Positions 15,061 to 23,124 of a stretch of DNA of 51,408 nt are shown here, piece after piece. A program made the position numbers and the translations under genes. Below the pieces are notes generated by a model. That model saw only the letters and a program-made list of their open reading frames with translations, was not told the DNA's origin and searched no databases. The DNA is from Streptomyces sp. NRRL S-31 (lineage in GTDB: Bacteria; Actinomycetota; Actinomycetes; Streptomycetales; Streptomycetaceae). How positions within the stretch are numbered: the first letter of the stretch is position 1; every line of letters starts with the position of its first letter. Location: positions 1-51,408 of the forward strand of contig NZ_JOCB01000053.1 of assembly GCF_000718775.1 (NCBI RefSeq), read 5' to 3'.

Positions 15061-16806
15061 TCAGGCGCTCACCGTCTCCCCGGGCAGCGAGAGGTCCAGG
15101 TCGACGGCGCGCTCCTCGCCGGAGTGCGTCGCCGACGAGGCCAGCGGCCCATGGCCGGCGGCCTTCGCCGCGAGGACGTACGCGCCCTCGGCCGGGACGG
15201 CCAGGGCGTACGCCCCGTCCGCGCCGGAGACGGTCGCTCCCGCCTGCCGCCCCCGCCGGTCGATCAGGGTGACCTTGGCCCGCGCCACCGGGGCGCCGGC
15301 GGCGTCCAGGACCCGTCCCCGGAAGCCCCGCAGCACCTCCTCGGCCCGCTCCAGCACGGCGTCCTCCTCGCTGCTCGCCCGAAGCTGCGTGTGGTGCGGC
15401 ACCGGGCGGGCGGTCTTCGGCAGGCAGAGCGCCAGCAGCAGGCCCACGGCCACCGCGGCGGTGGCGATCAGGAAGGAGACCCGGAACCCGTGCATGGTCG
15501 GGACGGCGACGCCGCCCACGTCGTTCGCGGTGTTGGCCAGCACCATGCCGATGACGGCGCTCGACACCGACGTGCCGATGGACCGCATGAGGGTGTTGAG
15601 TCCGTTGGCCGCGCCGGTCTCGGCGGCCGGGACCGCGCCGACGATCAGTGCGGGCAGCGAGGAGTAGGCGAGGCCGATGCCGGCGCCGAGGATCACGGAC
15701 GTGACGACCGTCTGCCAGGCCGCGTCCATCAGGCCGAGGCCGCCGCCGTAGCCGACCGCGATGATCAGCAGGCCGGTGATCAGGGTGGTCCTGGGGCCGT
15801 AGCGGGCCGACAGACGGGCGTACACCGGCGCCGTGAACATCATCGTCAGGCCCAGCGGGGCCACGCACAGACCCGCGACGACCATCGACCGGCCGAGGCC
15901 GTACCCGGTCGCGGTGGGCAGCTGGAGCAACTGGGGCAGGACGAGCGAGACGACGTAGAAGGCGACCCCGACCATGATCGAGGCGAGGTTGGTGAAGAGG
16001 ACCGCCGGGCGGGCGGTGGTGCGCAGGTCGACCAGGGGCGCCTGGGCGCGCAGTTCGAACAGGCCCCACAGGACGAGCACGGTGACGGACGCGGCGAACA
16101 GGCCGAGCGTGGTGCCCGAGGACCAGCCCCAGTCGCTGCCCTTGGTGATGGGCAGCAGGAGCAGCACCAGACCGGTGGACAGGCCCACCGCGCCGACCAG
16201 GTCGAAGGAGCCCTCGGCGCGCATCGGGGACTCGGGGACGACCAGGAGGGTGAGGACGATGGCGAGCACGCCGAGGCCGGCGGCGCCGTAGAACAGGGCG
16301 TGCCAGTCGGCGTGCTGGGCGACGAGGGCGGCGGCGGGCAGGGCGAGGCCGCCGCCGACGCCTATGGAGGAGCTCATCAGGGCCATGGCGGAGCCGAGCC
16401 GCTCGCGCGGCAGCATGTCCCGCATCAGGCCGATGCCCAGCGGGATGGCGCCCATGGCGAAGCCCTGGAGCGTACGGCCCACGATCATGGTGAGGAGCTG
16501 GCTGGTGAGAGCGCTGATCAGGGCGCCGACCACCATCACGGAGAGGCTCAGGACGAGCATGCGCCGCTTGCCGTAGAGGTCGCCGAGCCGGCCCATGATC
16601 GGGGTGGCGACGGCACCGGACAGCAGGGTCGAGGTGAGGACCCAGGTGGCGTCGCTGGGGGCGGTGTCCAGCAGCTGCGGCAGGTCCTTGATGACCGGCA
16701 CGAGCAGCGTCTGCATCACCGCGACCACGATGCCCGCGAAGGCGAGCACCGGAACCACCGCGCCGCCCGCTCGGCGGTCGGGACGGTCGGTCGTCGTGTC
16801 TGTCAT
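15061..16806 (-). CDS. MFS transporter (DHA2-type, 14 TM) with C-terminal carboxypeptidase-regulatory-like domain
   Basis: 581 residues from ATG 16806. The N-terminal 470 residues hold about fourteen helices with the major-facilitator loop motif GRLGDLYGKRRMLVL and the antiporter motif around LMSSSIGVGGGLALP, typical of drug/proton exporters. From about residue 485 a soluble domain follows: VLRGFRGRVLDAAGAPVARA, GADGAYALAVPAEG, AVDLDLSLPGE, an Ig-like fold of the carboxypeptidase-regulatory type, unusual on an MFS pump. Substrate unknown. A small palindrome 53 bases upstream (16859-16874) could be a repressor site. Divergent from the hydratase gene. Confidence 0.87.
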   Translation of the reverse strand: MTDTTTDRPDRRAGGAVVPVLAFAGIVVAVMQTLLVPVIKDLPQLLDTAPSDATWVLTSTLLSGAVATPIMGRLGDLYGKRRMLVLSLSVMVVGALISALTSQLLTMIVGRTLQGFAMGAIPLGIGLMRDMLPRERLGSAMALMSSSIGVGGGLALPAAALVAQHADWHALFYGAAGLGVLAIVLTLLVVPESPMRAEGSFDLVGAVGLSTGLVLLLLPITKGSDWGWSSGTTLGLFAASVTVLVLWGLFELRAQAPLVDLRTTARPAVLFTNLASIMVGVAFYVVSLVLPQLLQLPTATGYGLGRSMVVAGLCVAPLGLTMMFTAPVYARLSARYGPRTTLITGLLIIAVGYGGGLGLMDAAWQTVVTSVILGAGIGLAYSSLPALIVGAVPAAETGAANGLNTLMRSIGTSVSSAVIGMVLANTANDVGGVAVPTMHGFRVSFLIATAAVAVGLLLALCLPKTARPVPHHTQLRASSEEDAVLERAEEVLRGFRGRVLDAAGAPVARAKVTLIDRRGRQAGATVSGADGAYALAVPAEGAYVLAAKAAGHGPLASSATHSGEERAVDLDLSLPGETVSA

Positions 16807-16858
16807 GGAGTGAGGCCTTCCGCGCGTCATAAGTTCCCGGTAAACCTCGTATGCACAG

Positions 16859-16874
16859 GCAACTATTCCGTTGC
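16859..16874. promoter_or_regulatory. Palindrome upstream of the MFS gene
   Basis: GCAAC-N6-GTTGC. Its size and place, between the divergent MFS and hydratase genes, fit a dimeric repressor site of TetR or MarR type. No cognate regulator is identifiable here. Confidence 0.35.
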
Positions 16875-16943
16875 TTCGGGACGCTAAAGAAGTCTTGACC
16901 GTTCCATGGGTTCCTGACGCACCGTCACACTCTGGCGGTTTGG

Positions 16944-16957
16944 TGGAACATGTTCTA
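16944..16957. promoter_or_regulatory. KstR-type operator upstream of the hydratase gene
   Basis: TGGAACATGTTCTA fits TnnAACnnGTTnnA and is close to the best KstR sites (AGAACxxGTTCT core). It lies 112 bases before the ATG of the hydratase. Its match to the site at 6897-6910 links the two loci to the KstR-like regulator encoded in this window. Confidence 0.7.
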
Positions 16958-17068
16958 CTCTGGCGCGCCAACCGGTGGCGGGCGGCGCGGCCGACCGCGC
17001 AGATCTTCGCCGCAGCCGCCCGTGAGGACATGGAGATGTTCTTCCGCCGTCACCGTCTCAGGAGCCCC

Positions 17069-17929
17069 ATGCCCATCGACGCAGCGCAGGCCCTCGCGGC
17101 CGGACCCCGGACCGGCCGGATCACCTGGGACCACAGGGACGTGCAGCTCTACCACCTCGGGATCGGCGCCGGCCGCCCGGCCACCGATCCCGACGAGCTG
17201 CGCTACACGCTGGAGTCCCGGCTGCACGTGCTGCCCAGCTTCGCCACCGTCGCGGGCAACGGCTCGCCCGGAGTGATCGGCGGACTGTCCATGCCGGGCG
17301 TCGACGTCGACCTGGCGCGCGTCCTGCACGGCGGGCAGACCCTCCGCCTGCACCGCCCGATCCCGCCCCGGGGCACCGCCACCACCACCGGGCGGATCGC
17401 CGCCGTGTACGACAAGGGCACGGCGGCCGTGCTGGTCATGCGCACCGAGACCGCCGACGCCGACGGCCCGCTGTGGACCGGCGACGCCCACATCTTCGTC
17501 CGCGGGGAGGGCGGCTGGGGCGGCGACCGCGGCCCCTCCGCCCGGCTCGCCCCGCCCGCCGGCGACCCCGACCGGACCGTCGAGTGCCCGGTCCGCGAGG
17601 ACCAGGCCCTGCTCTACCGCCTCAGCGGTGACTGGAACCCGCTGCACGCCGACCCCGACTTCGCCAAGCGCGCCGGATTCGAACGGCCCATCCTGCACGG
17701 GCTGTGCACCTACGGCATGACGCTCAAGGCGGTCGTCGACACGCTGCTCGACGGTGACGTCACCCGCGTCCGGTCGTACGGCACCCGGTTCGCGGGCGTC
17801 GTCTTCCCGGGGGAGACCCTGCGCGTGCGCATGTGGCGGCGGGGCGGCACCGAGGTCCGGGTGGCCGTGAGCGCCGTCGAGCGGGACGACGCGCCCGTCC
17901 TCGCCGACACCGTCGTCGAACACGCCTGA
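17069..17929 (+). CDS. MaoC/hydratase-2 double-hotdog enoyl-CoA hydratase
   Basis: 286 residues from ATG 17069 with GGAG at 17061-17064. Two hotdog halves are present. The N-terminal half (RDVQLYHLGIGAG to VMRTET) lacks the active site. The C-terminal half carries the hydratase-2 motif as LYRLSGDWNPLHADPDFAKR, with Asp and His of the D-x4-H catalytic dyad in GDWNPLHAD, then PILHGLCTYGMTLKAV. This layout is that of peroxisomal-type 2-enoyl-CoA hydratases acting in fatty-acid or sterol side-chain beta-oxidation, consistent with the KstR-type operator upstream. A broken alcohol dehydrogenase gene follows 38 bases downstream. Confidence 0.87.
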   Translation: MPIDAAQALAAGPRTGRITWDHRDVQLYHLGIGAGRPATDPDELRYTLESRLHVLPSFATVAGNGSPGVIGGLSMPGVDVDLARVLHGGQTLRLHRPIPPRGTATTTGRIAAVYDKGTAAVLVMRTETADADGPLWTGDAHIFVRGEGGWGGDRGPSARLAPPAGDPDRTVECPVREDQALLYRLSGDWNPLHADPDFAKRAGFERPILHGLCTYGMTLKAVVDTLLDGDVTRVRSYGTRFAGVVFPGETLRVRMWRRGGTEVRVAVSAVERDDAPVLADTVVEHA

Positions 17930-17967
17930 ATCCGGTACGACCCGTACGCCCCGAGGGGAGCCGCACC

Positions 17968-18040
17968 ATGCGCGCAGCCGTACTGCACGAGACCGGCCAG
18001 GAGGAGCCGGAGGTCCTCGACGACGTCGAGGCGGTGGGCT
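17968..18040 (+). pseudogene. Truncated zinc-type alcohol dehydrogenase (N-terminus only)
   Basis: An ATG with a GGGGAG ribosome-binding site starts MRAAVLHETGQEEPEVLDDV, the typical N-terminus of a Zn-dependent alcohol dehydrogenase. Coherence ends after about 24 codons (EAVG), before the expected GPGEVxV and GxxHSD elements. What follows is a purine-rich repeat tract and unrelated sequence. In intact form the gene would have been the second gene of the hydratase operon. A deletion removed the remainder. Confidence 0.65.
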
Positions 18041-18049
18041 ATTGGGGCT

Positions 18050-18122
18050 CAAGAGGGGCTGAGGAGAGGAAACAAGAGGGGCTGAGGACAAAAAAAGAGG
18101 GGAAGAGGGGCCGAGGACAAGA
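18050..18122 (+). repeat. Polypurine tract with tandem GAGGGGCTGAGGA-type units
   Basis: CAAGAGGGGCTGAGGA occurs at 18050-18065 and 18073-18088, with a third degenerate copy (AAGAGGGGCCGAGGA) near 18103-18117. The plus strand is almost entirely purine over this stretch. It lies at the break point of the alcohol dehydrogenase relic. Confidence 0.7.
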
Positions 18123-18153
18123 AAGAGGGGGCACCCGGCGGGTGCCCCCTCTT
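18123..18153 (-). terminator. Strong terminator hairpin after the small HGRHR protein gene
   Basis: A perfect 14-bp stem (AAGAGGGGGCACCC with GGGTGCCCCCTCTT) around a GGC loop. It is 11 bases beyond the stop at 18165 and can also stop transcription arriving from the hydratase side. Confidence 0.8.
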
Positions 18154-18164
18154 CACCGCTGCCG

Positions 18165-18323
18165 TCAGGCAGCCACCTCGGCTGTCTCCTGGGCCGGCTT
18201 GCGGTGCCGGCCGTGCGGATTGGCCTCGCTCTCCTGGGCCGCGATCGGACCCCGGTGCCGGCCGTGGCCGGCGGTCTCGGAAGAGCCGGCAGACAGCTGC
18301 TCAGTCGTGCTGGTGTCGCTCAT
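18165..18323 (-). CDS. Tiny hydrophilic protein with duplicated HGRHR motif
   Basis: 52 residues from ATG 18323 (MSDTSTTEQL); an upstream ATG at 18347 is possible. It is Ser/Thr/Glu-rich at first, then GHGRHRGPIAAQE and NPHGRHRKPAQE: the unit (G/P)HGRHR(G/K)P occurs twice about 20 residues apart. It has no Cys, signal peptide or membrane helix. A dedicated strong terminator follows, which supports real expression. I do not recognise a function. A basic nucleic-acid- or metal-binding peptide or a peptide precursor would both fit the composition. Confidence 0.6.
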   Translation of the reverse strand: MSDTSTTEQLSAGSSETAGHGRHRGPIAAQESEANPHGRHRKPAQETAEVAA

Positions 18324-18580
18324 CGGACGTATCCACCCCGTCAACATGATCTTTCGTACAGCCGGGCGAGTCTAACCGGCGCACCACGGTCCCCATCCAG
18401 GCGCACACGCCAACCGGCACTGGTTCGTTACAAGACGCCCCGGAGAGACCGCTCCGAGGGCACCGGCCGGGCCGCCGCCGGCACCGGGAAGTCCGGTCCC
18501 GCCGACGGCCGGGCCGCCCTGGCGCCTGCCCGGCGGCCCCCTTCCGGGGCCTGTCGGCCAAGCGTCCCGCCTCCGCGGGC

Positions 18581-19837
18581 TCAGGCGCGGACGAGGCGTT
18601 CCAGGGGTGCCTGTTGCAGGGGTACCGGCCGGGCCGGTTCCGCTGTCGGTGCCGGGTGGTCCGGTGCCGCCGCCGTCGGCCGGGCCGCTTCCGTCGCCGG
18701 GCTGCCCGCCTCGGACGCCCGCACGGTGGTCCCCTCCCGCGCGGCCCGGACGGTTCCCTCCCCGGTGGGCCCCGTCGGTCCGGTGGGCCCCACCGGGTCC
18801 GCCTCCCGGACCGGCGCCGTCAGGTCCGAGACGCCGCACGGGGTCGTGGCCGTGACGTACGGCAGCCGCAGCACCCCGTCCCGTGTCCACACCCCGGTCC
18901 CCGCCAGCCAGCCCTCGGGCGCGGCCAGCTGCCGCAGCCGGCGCTCGGCCGGCCGCCAGGTCCCCACCCAGGTGCCGAACGCGCCGTCGATCCGCAGGCC
19001 CACCCCGCACCCCTCCGGCATCAGCGCCTGCCCCGGCTGGACCGCGAACGGCGTCACCACGCAGTCCGGCAGCCGCAGGCACCGCGGGAACCGCACCGGC
19101 AGGGCGCTGCCCAGGACGCCCCAGCCCAGCCGTGCCCGTCCGGGCGAGGGCGCGTCCGAGGAAATCAGCAGCAGCCCGCTGTCGGGATCGGCGAGCAGCA
19201 GCCGGTCGTCGCTGTCGTCCGTGATCTGGAGCAGCGGCGAGACCTCGCCGCCGCGCGCCAGGTCCACCACGACCGTCTTGGTGCACCCGTCCAGCTCCCG
19301 GTCGAGCGCCAGCAGCCGCCCGGCGCGGTCCAGCCAGACCCCGCCCGAGCAGCGCCCCGGCACCTCGGCCAACCGCTGCGGACCGGACGTGCCGCCCGCC
19401 ACCAGCCACACCGTGCCGGAGCGCGGCCCGACAGCGAGGGCGTACGCCCGCACGCCACCCGGCGCCGGCGGCAGCAGGGTGAGCCGGGTGCCGGGCTCGG
19501 GGCACTCCAGGCCGCCCAGCGGCAGCTCGCCGGTGCCCGGCCCGGTCGGGTAGAGCAGCGAGAAGACGTGCCGCCCGGCCACCTGCCGGTGGATCAGCAC
19601 CCGGCCGTCGCCCATCGGCTGCACCCCGGTGCCCGGCTCCTCCGGCTGGTTCCCCGGCAGCGGCACCGCGTACGGCTCCGGGCCGTCCAGGGTCCACCGT
19701 TCCGGGAACCAGCAGCCGGAGCCCCCGCGCAGCGCGAGCCGGGCGGCGTACGCGCCGTCCGCCGTGATCGCGCACCTCGCCCCCGGCACGCCGTCGGGTC
19801 CGCCCGTGGACACGGGTTCGGCCACACAGACAGTCAT
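18581..19837 (-). CDS. Hypothetical beta-propeller-like protein
   Basis: 418 residues. ATG 19837 (MTVCVAEPVSTGG) is chosen because GGAGGTGA sits seven bases upstream; an upstream GTG would add 16 residues. The body is a run of beta-rich repeats with W/L-x-D-x-x-G patterns (GCWFPERWTLDGPEPYAVP, GGVWLDRAGRLLALDREL, DDRLLLADPDSGLLLIS, WLAGTGVWTRDGVLRLPYV), consistent with a propeller. No signal peptide is seen, so it is probably cytoplasmic. The C-terminal 70 residues are Ala/Pro/Thr-rich with a short GPTGPTGPTG collagen-like stretch. No function recognised. Confidence 0.7.
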   Translation of the reverse strand: MTVCVAEPVSTGGPDGVPGARCAITADGAYAARLALRGGSGCWFPERWTLDGPEPYAVPLPGNQPEEPGTGVQPMGDGRVLIHRQVAGRHVFSLLYPTGPGTGELPLGGLECPEPGTRLTLLPPAPGGVRAYALAVGPRSGTVWLVAGGTSGPQRLAEVPGRCSGGVWLDRAGRLLALDRELDGCTKTVVVDLARGGEVSPLLQITDDSDDRLLLADPDSGLLLISSDAPSPGRARLGWGVLGSALPVRFPRCLRLPDCVVTPFAVQPGQALMPEGCGVGLRIDGAFGTWVGTWRPAERRLRQLAAPEGWLAGTGVWTRDGVLRLPYVTATTPCGVSDLTAPVREADPVGPTGPTGPTGEGTVRAAREGTTVRASEAGSPATEAARPTAAAPDHPAPTAEPARPVPLQQAPLERLVRA

Positions 19838-20013
19838 CGTTCGGTCACCTCCGGCGACGAAGCTAGTTTTCGCGGCACCGGACACGCGCCGAGCCCGGCG
19901 CGCGCTTCACACATACGGGTGGTGCAGAAGCGATTCACCCGAGGAAACCGGGACGGGTGTGCTGACCGGGGTCAGACCGGACGCATGCGGTACGGCCCCG
20001 CCGAGCAGCCAGG

Positions 20014-20019
20014 TAGCCT
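20014..20019 (+). promoter_or_regulatory. -10 element of a probably leaderless gene
   Basis: TAGCCT ends six bases before the GTG start at 20026, with no ribosome-binding site between, so transcript and coding start would nearly coincide. Confidence 0.5.
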
Positions 20020-20025
20020 TGGCCC

Positions 20026-20862
20026 GTGCCCCGTCTGTCTGAAGTCATCGCCGCGCTGGAAGACCTGTGGCCCGCCGAGCGGGCCGAGTCCTGGGACGCG
20101 GTCGGCACCGTGGCGGGCGACCCCGGTCAGGACGTCACCCGGGTGCTGTTCGCCGTCGACCCCGTGCGGGAGACCGTCGACGAGGCGGTCCGGCTCGGCG
20201 CCGACCTGCTGGTCACCCACCACCCGCTCTACCTGCGTGGTACGACCACGGTCGCGGCCGGCCACTTCAAGGGCCGGGTCGTGCACACGCTGATCAAGAA
20301 CGACATCGCGCTGCACGTCGCCCACACCAACGCCGACACCGCCGACCCGGGTGTCTCCGACGCCCTCGCCGGCGCCCTGGACCTGAGGGTCGTACGGCCC
20401 CTCGTGCCGGACCCCACCGACCCGCACGGGCGCCGGGGCCTCGGCCGCGTCTGCGAACTCGACCACCCGCTGACCGTCCGCGAACTGGCCGCGCGCGCCG
20501 CCGAGCGGCTGCCCGCCACCGCGCAGGGCATCCGGGTGGCCGGCGACCCCGAGGCCGTCGTGCGGACGGTCGCCGTCAGCGGCGGCTCCGGCGACAGCCT
20601 CTTCGACCAGGTCCGCGCGGCCGGCGTCGACGCCTTCCTCACCGCCGACCTGCGCCACCACCCGGCCTCCGAGGCGGTGGCCCAGAGCCCCCTCGCGCTG
20701 CTCGACGCGGCGCACTGGGCCACCGAGTGGCCCTGGTGCGAGCTGGCCGCGAGCCAGCTCGACGAGATCTCCGACCGTCACGGCTGGGACCTCCGCGTCC
20801 ACGTCTCCAAGACGGTCACCGACCCCTGGACCGCCCACGCGGCGTCCACCCCAACCCTCTAG
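20026..20862 (+). CDS. Nif3-like dinuclear metal-centre protein
   Basis: 278 residues from GTG 20026. Metal-ligand segments of the Nif3/DUF34 family are present: LLVTHHPLYLRG (His pair near residue 65), HVAHTNADTA (His and Asp), and the C-terminal HxxxE equivalent DAAHWATEWPW near residue 230. The family forms a toroidal hexamer with two metals per subunit; its biochemical role is unsettled (GTP cyclohydrolase 1 type 2 is an annotation of homologues). First gene of a co-directional block with the zinc-ribbon and RNase H/phosphatase genes. Confidence 0.9.
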   Translation: MPRLSEVIAALEDLWPAERAESWDAVGTVAGDPGQDVTRVLFAVDPVRETVDEAVRLGADLLVTHHPLYLRGTTTVAAGHFKGRVVHTLIKNDIALHVAHTNADTADPGVSDALAGALDLRVVRPLVPDPTDPHGRRGLGRVCELDHPLTVRELAARAAERLPATAQGIRVAGDPEAVVRTVAVSGGSGDSLFDQVRAAGVDAFLTADLRHHPASEAVAQSPLALLDAAHWATEWPWCELAASQLDEISDRHGWDLRVHVSKTVTDPWTAHAASTPTL

Positions 20863-20879
20863 CCCACGGGAGCCCCCAA

Positions 20880-21623
20880 CTGAACGCCGCGCCCGCCGAC
20901 CAGATCCGACTCCTCGACGTCCAGGCCCTCGACGTCCGCCTCCAGCAGCTCGCGCACAAGCGGAAGTCCCTGCCCGAGCACGCCGAGATCGAGACGCTGA
21001 CCAAGGACCTCACCCAGCTGCGCGACCTGCTCGTGGCCGCGCAGACCGAGGAGAGCGACTGCGCCCGCGAGCAGACCAAGGCCGAGCAGGACGTCGACCA
21101 GGTGCGCCAGCGCGCCGCCCGGGACCAGCGGCGCCTGGACTCCGGCGCGGTCACCTCGCCGAAGGACCTGTCCAACCTCCAGCACGAGATCGTCTCCCTC
21201 GCCAAGCGGCAGGGCGACCTGGAGGAGGTGGTGCTGGAGGTCATGGAGCGCCGTGAGGCCGCCCAGGAGCGGGTGAACGAGCTGACCGAGCGGGTCGGCT
21301 CGGTGCAGTCGAAGATCGACGACGCGACCGGCCGCCGGAACGCGTCCTTCGAGGAGATCGACGCCGAGGCCGCCTCGGTCACCAAGGAGCGCGAGGTCGT
21401 GGCCGCCTCCGTCCCCGCGGACCTGCTGGCGCTCTACGACAAGCTGCGCGCGCAGCAGGGCGGCATCGGCGCGGCCAAGCTGTACGCCCGCACCTGCCAG
21501 GGCTGCCGGCAGGAGCTGGCCATCACCGAGCTGAACGAGATCCGCCGGGCGGCGCCGGACACGGTGGTCCGCTGCGAGAACTGCCGTCGCATCCTGGTGC
21601 GTACGGCCGAGTCGGGTCTGTAA
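20880..21623 (+). CDS. Coiled-coil zinc-ribbon protein, probable CTG start
   Basis: 247 residues if translation starts at CTG 20880 (LNAAPADQIRLLDVQALDV). GGGAG lies eight to twelve bases upstream. No ATG, GTG or TTG exists in frame between the previous gene and about 21029, and that later start would remove 50 conserved residues. Residues 10-190 are a long coiled coil (LAHKRKSLPEHAEIETL to MERREAAQERVNEL). The C-terminus is a C4 zinc ribbon: TCQGCRQEL and RCENCRRIL. Homologues are the widespread actinobacterial protein always next to Nif3 and RNase H; a nucleic-acid-related role is likely but unproven. Confidence 0.85.
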   Translation: MNAAPADQIRLLDVQALDVRLQQLAHKRKSLPEHAEIETLTKDLTQLRDLLVAAQTEESDCAREQTKAEQDVDQVRQRAARDQRRLDSGAVTSPKDLSNLQHEIVSLAKRQGDLEEVVLEVMERREAAQERVNELTERVGSVQSKIDDATGRRNASFEEIDAEAASVTKEREVVAASVPADLLALYDKLRAQQGGIGAAKLYARTCQGCRQELAITELNEIRRAAPDTVVRCENCRRILVRTAESGL

Positions 21624-21657
21624 GGGCGACCGGGCGCGGGGACAAGGGGCTTCAGGG

Positions 21658-23124
21658 GTGCGGGAGTTCATCGTCGAGGCGGACGGCGGGTCACGGGGCA
21701 ACCCCGGGCCCGCGGGCTACGGGGCGCTGGTGCGGGACGCGGCGACGGGGGAGACCCTGGCGGAGGCGGCGGAGTACATCGGCGTCGCCACGAACAACGT
21801 CGCCGAGTACCGCGGTCTCGTGGCCGGCCTGCGCGCCGCCCGCGCCCTCGACCCGGGCGCGCCGGTCCGCGTCCGCATGGACTCCAAGCTGGTCGTGGAG
21901 CAGATGTCGGGCCGCTGGAAGATCAAGCACCCCGACATGAAGCCGCTGGCGGCCGAGGCCCGCTCCGTCCTCCCGCCGGACCAGGTCACGTACGAGTGGA
22001 TCCCGCGCGAACGCAACAAGCACGCGGACCGCTTGGCCAACGAGGCGATGGACGCGGGGGTCAAGGGCGGCCAGTGGTCCCCGTCCGCGTCCCGGGCGGC
22101 CCTGGACGTCCCGTCCGCCGTCCCCGAGCCGTCGGGCCCGCCCGGCGACGCGACGGCGGGCGCGGCGAAGGCCCGGGCGGCACTGGCCCGGGGCCGCGCC
22201 ACGGGCGGAACCGGGACCACCACGGCCGCGGACGGCCGTACCGCCGACGCCGTGCACGACCGTGCCGCCGGTCCGGCGGACTCCCGTGCCGCCGTGCACG
22301 GCCGTGCCGCCGGGGCGGCGCCCGCATCCGAGGCACCGGGCGGTACGCCGTCCGCCGAGGAGCGCCGTACCGCAGTCGTCGAGGAGCGCCCTGCCGCCCC
22401 CGCCGACGGGAGCCCTGCCCACTCCGGTGGGGAAGCCCCGCCCGCCCCCGCCGAGGAGCACCGCTCGGCGCCGGGCTGGAGTGCCGCGCCCGACCTCGGC
22501 GCGCCCGCCACCCTCGTGCTGCTGCGCCACGGTGAGACCCCCCTCACCCCCCAGAAACGCTTCTCCGGCAGCGGCGGCAGCGACCCCGCCCTGTCGGCGG
22601 CGGGGCGTGAGCAGGCCCGGCGGGTGGCGGAGTCCCTCGCCCGGCGCGGCACCGTCCAGGCGATCGTCGCCAGCCCCCTCGCCCGTACCCGTGAGACCGC
22701 CGCCGTCGTCGCCGCCCGCCTGAACCTGGACGTCACGGTCGAGGACGGCCTGCGGGAGACGGACTTCGGCGCCTGGGAGGGCCTGACCTTCGGCGAGGTC
22801 CGCGAGCGCCATCCGGAGGACCTGGACGCCTGGCTCGCCGACCCGGAGGCCCGCCCCACCGGCGGCGGCGAGAGCTTCGCGGAGACGGCGGCCCGGCTGG
22901 CCGTCACCCGGGACGAGCTGGTCGCGGCACACGCGGGCCGTACGGTGCTGCTCGTCACCCACGTCACCCCGATCAAGACGCTGGTCCGCCTCGCCCTCGG
23001 CGCCCCGCCCGAGTCGCTGTTCCGGATGGAGCTGTCGGCGGCCTCGCTGTCGGCGGTGGCGTACTACGCCGACGGCAACGCGAGCGTGCGCCTCTTCAAC
23101 GACACGTCCCACCTGCGTCCCTGA
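21658..23124 (+). CDS. Bifunctional RNase H / acid (histidine) phosphatase
   Basis: 488 residues from GTG 21658. N-terminal RNase H type I domain: the first Asp in IVEADGGSRGNPGP, Glu in NNVAEYRGLVAGL, Asp in VRMDSKLVVEQM and the last Asp in NKHADRLANEAMD. The C-terminal phosphoglycerate-mutase-like domain has LLRHGETPLTPQKRFSG (RHG catalytic His), SPLARTRETA, ETDFGAWEG and VTHVTPIK (second His). They are joined by a 120-residue Ala/Pro-rich linker with loosely repeated RAAGPADSRAAVHGRAAG units. The S. coelicolor homologue SCO2299 is a known enzyme of this kind. Its 3' end overlaps the convergent aldolase gene by 29 bases. Confidence 0.93.
   Translation: MREFIVEADGGSRGNPGPAGYGALVRDAATGETLAEAAEYIGVATNNVAEYRGLVAGLRAARALDPGAPVRVRMDSKLVVEQMSGRWKIKHPDMKPLAAEARSVLPPDQVTYEWIPRERNKHADRLANEAMDAGVKGGQWSPSASRAALDVPSAVPEPSGPPGDATAGAAKARAALARGRATGGTGTTTAADGRTADAVHDRAAGPADSRAAVHGRAAGAAPASEAPGGTPSAEERRTAVVEERPAAPADGSPAHSGGEAPPAPAEEHRSAPGWSAAPDLGAPATLVLLRHGETPLTPQKRFSGSGGSDPALSAAGREQARRVAESLARRGTVQAIVASPLARTRETAAVVAARLNLDVTVEDGLRETDFGAWEGLTFGEVRERHPEDLDAWLADPEARPTGGGESFAETAARLAVTRDELVAAHAGRTVLLVTHVTPIKTLVRLALGAPPESLFRMELSAASLSAVAYYADGNASVRLFNDTSHLRP

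Noticed and set aside
18073..18122. CRISPR-like short repeats
   Set aside because: Only two exact and one degenerate purine-rich copies with 7-15-base gaps; no spacer structure and no cas genes.
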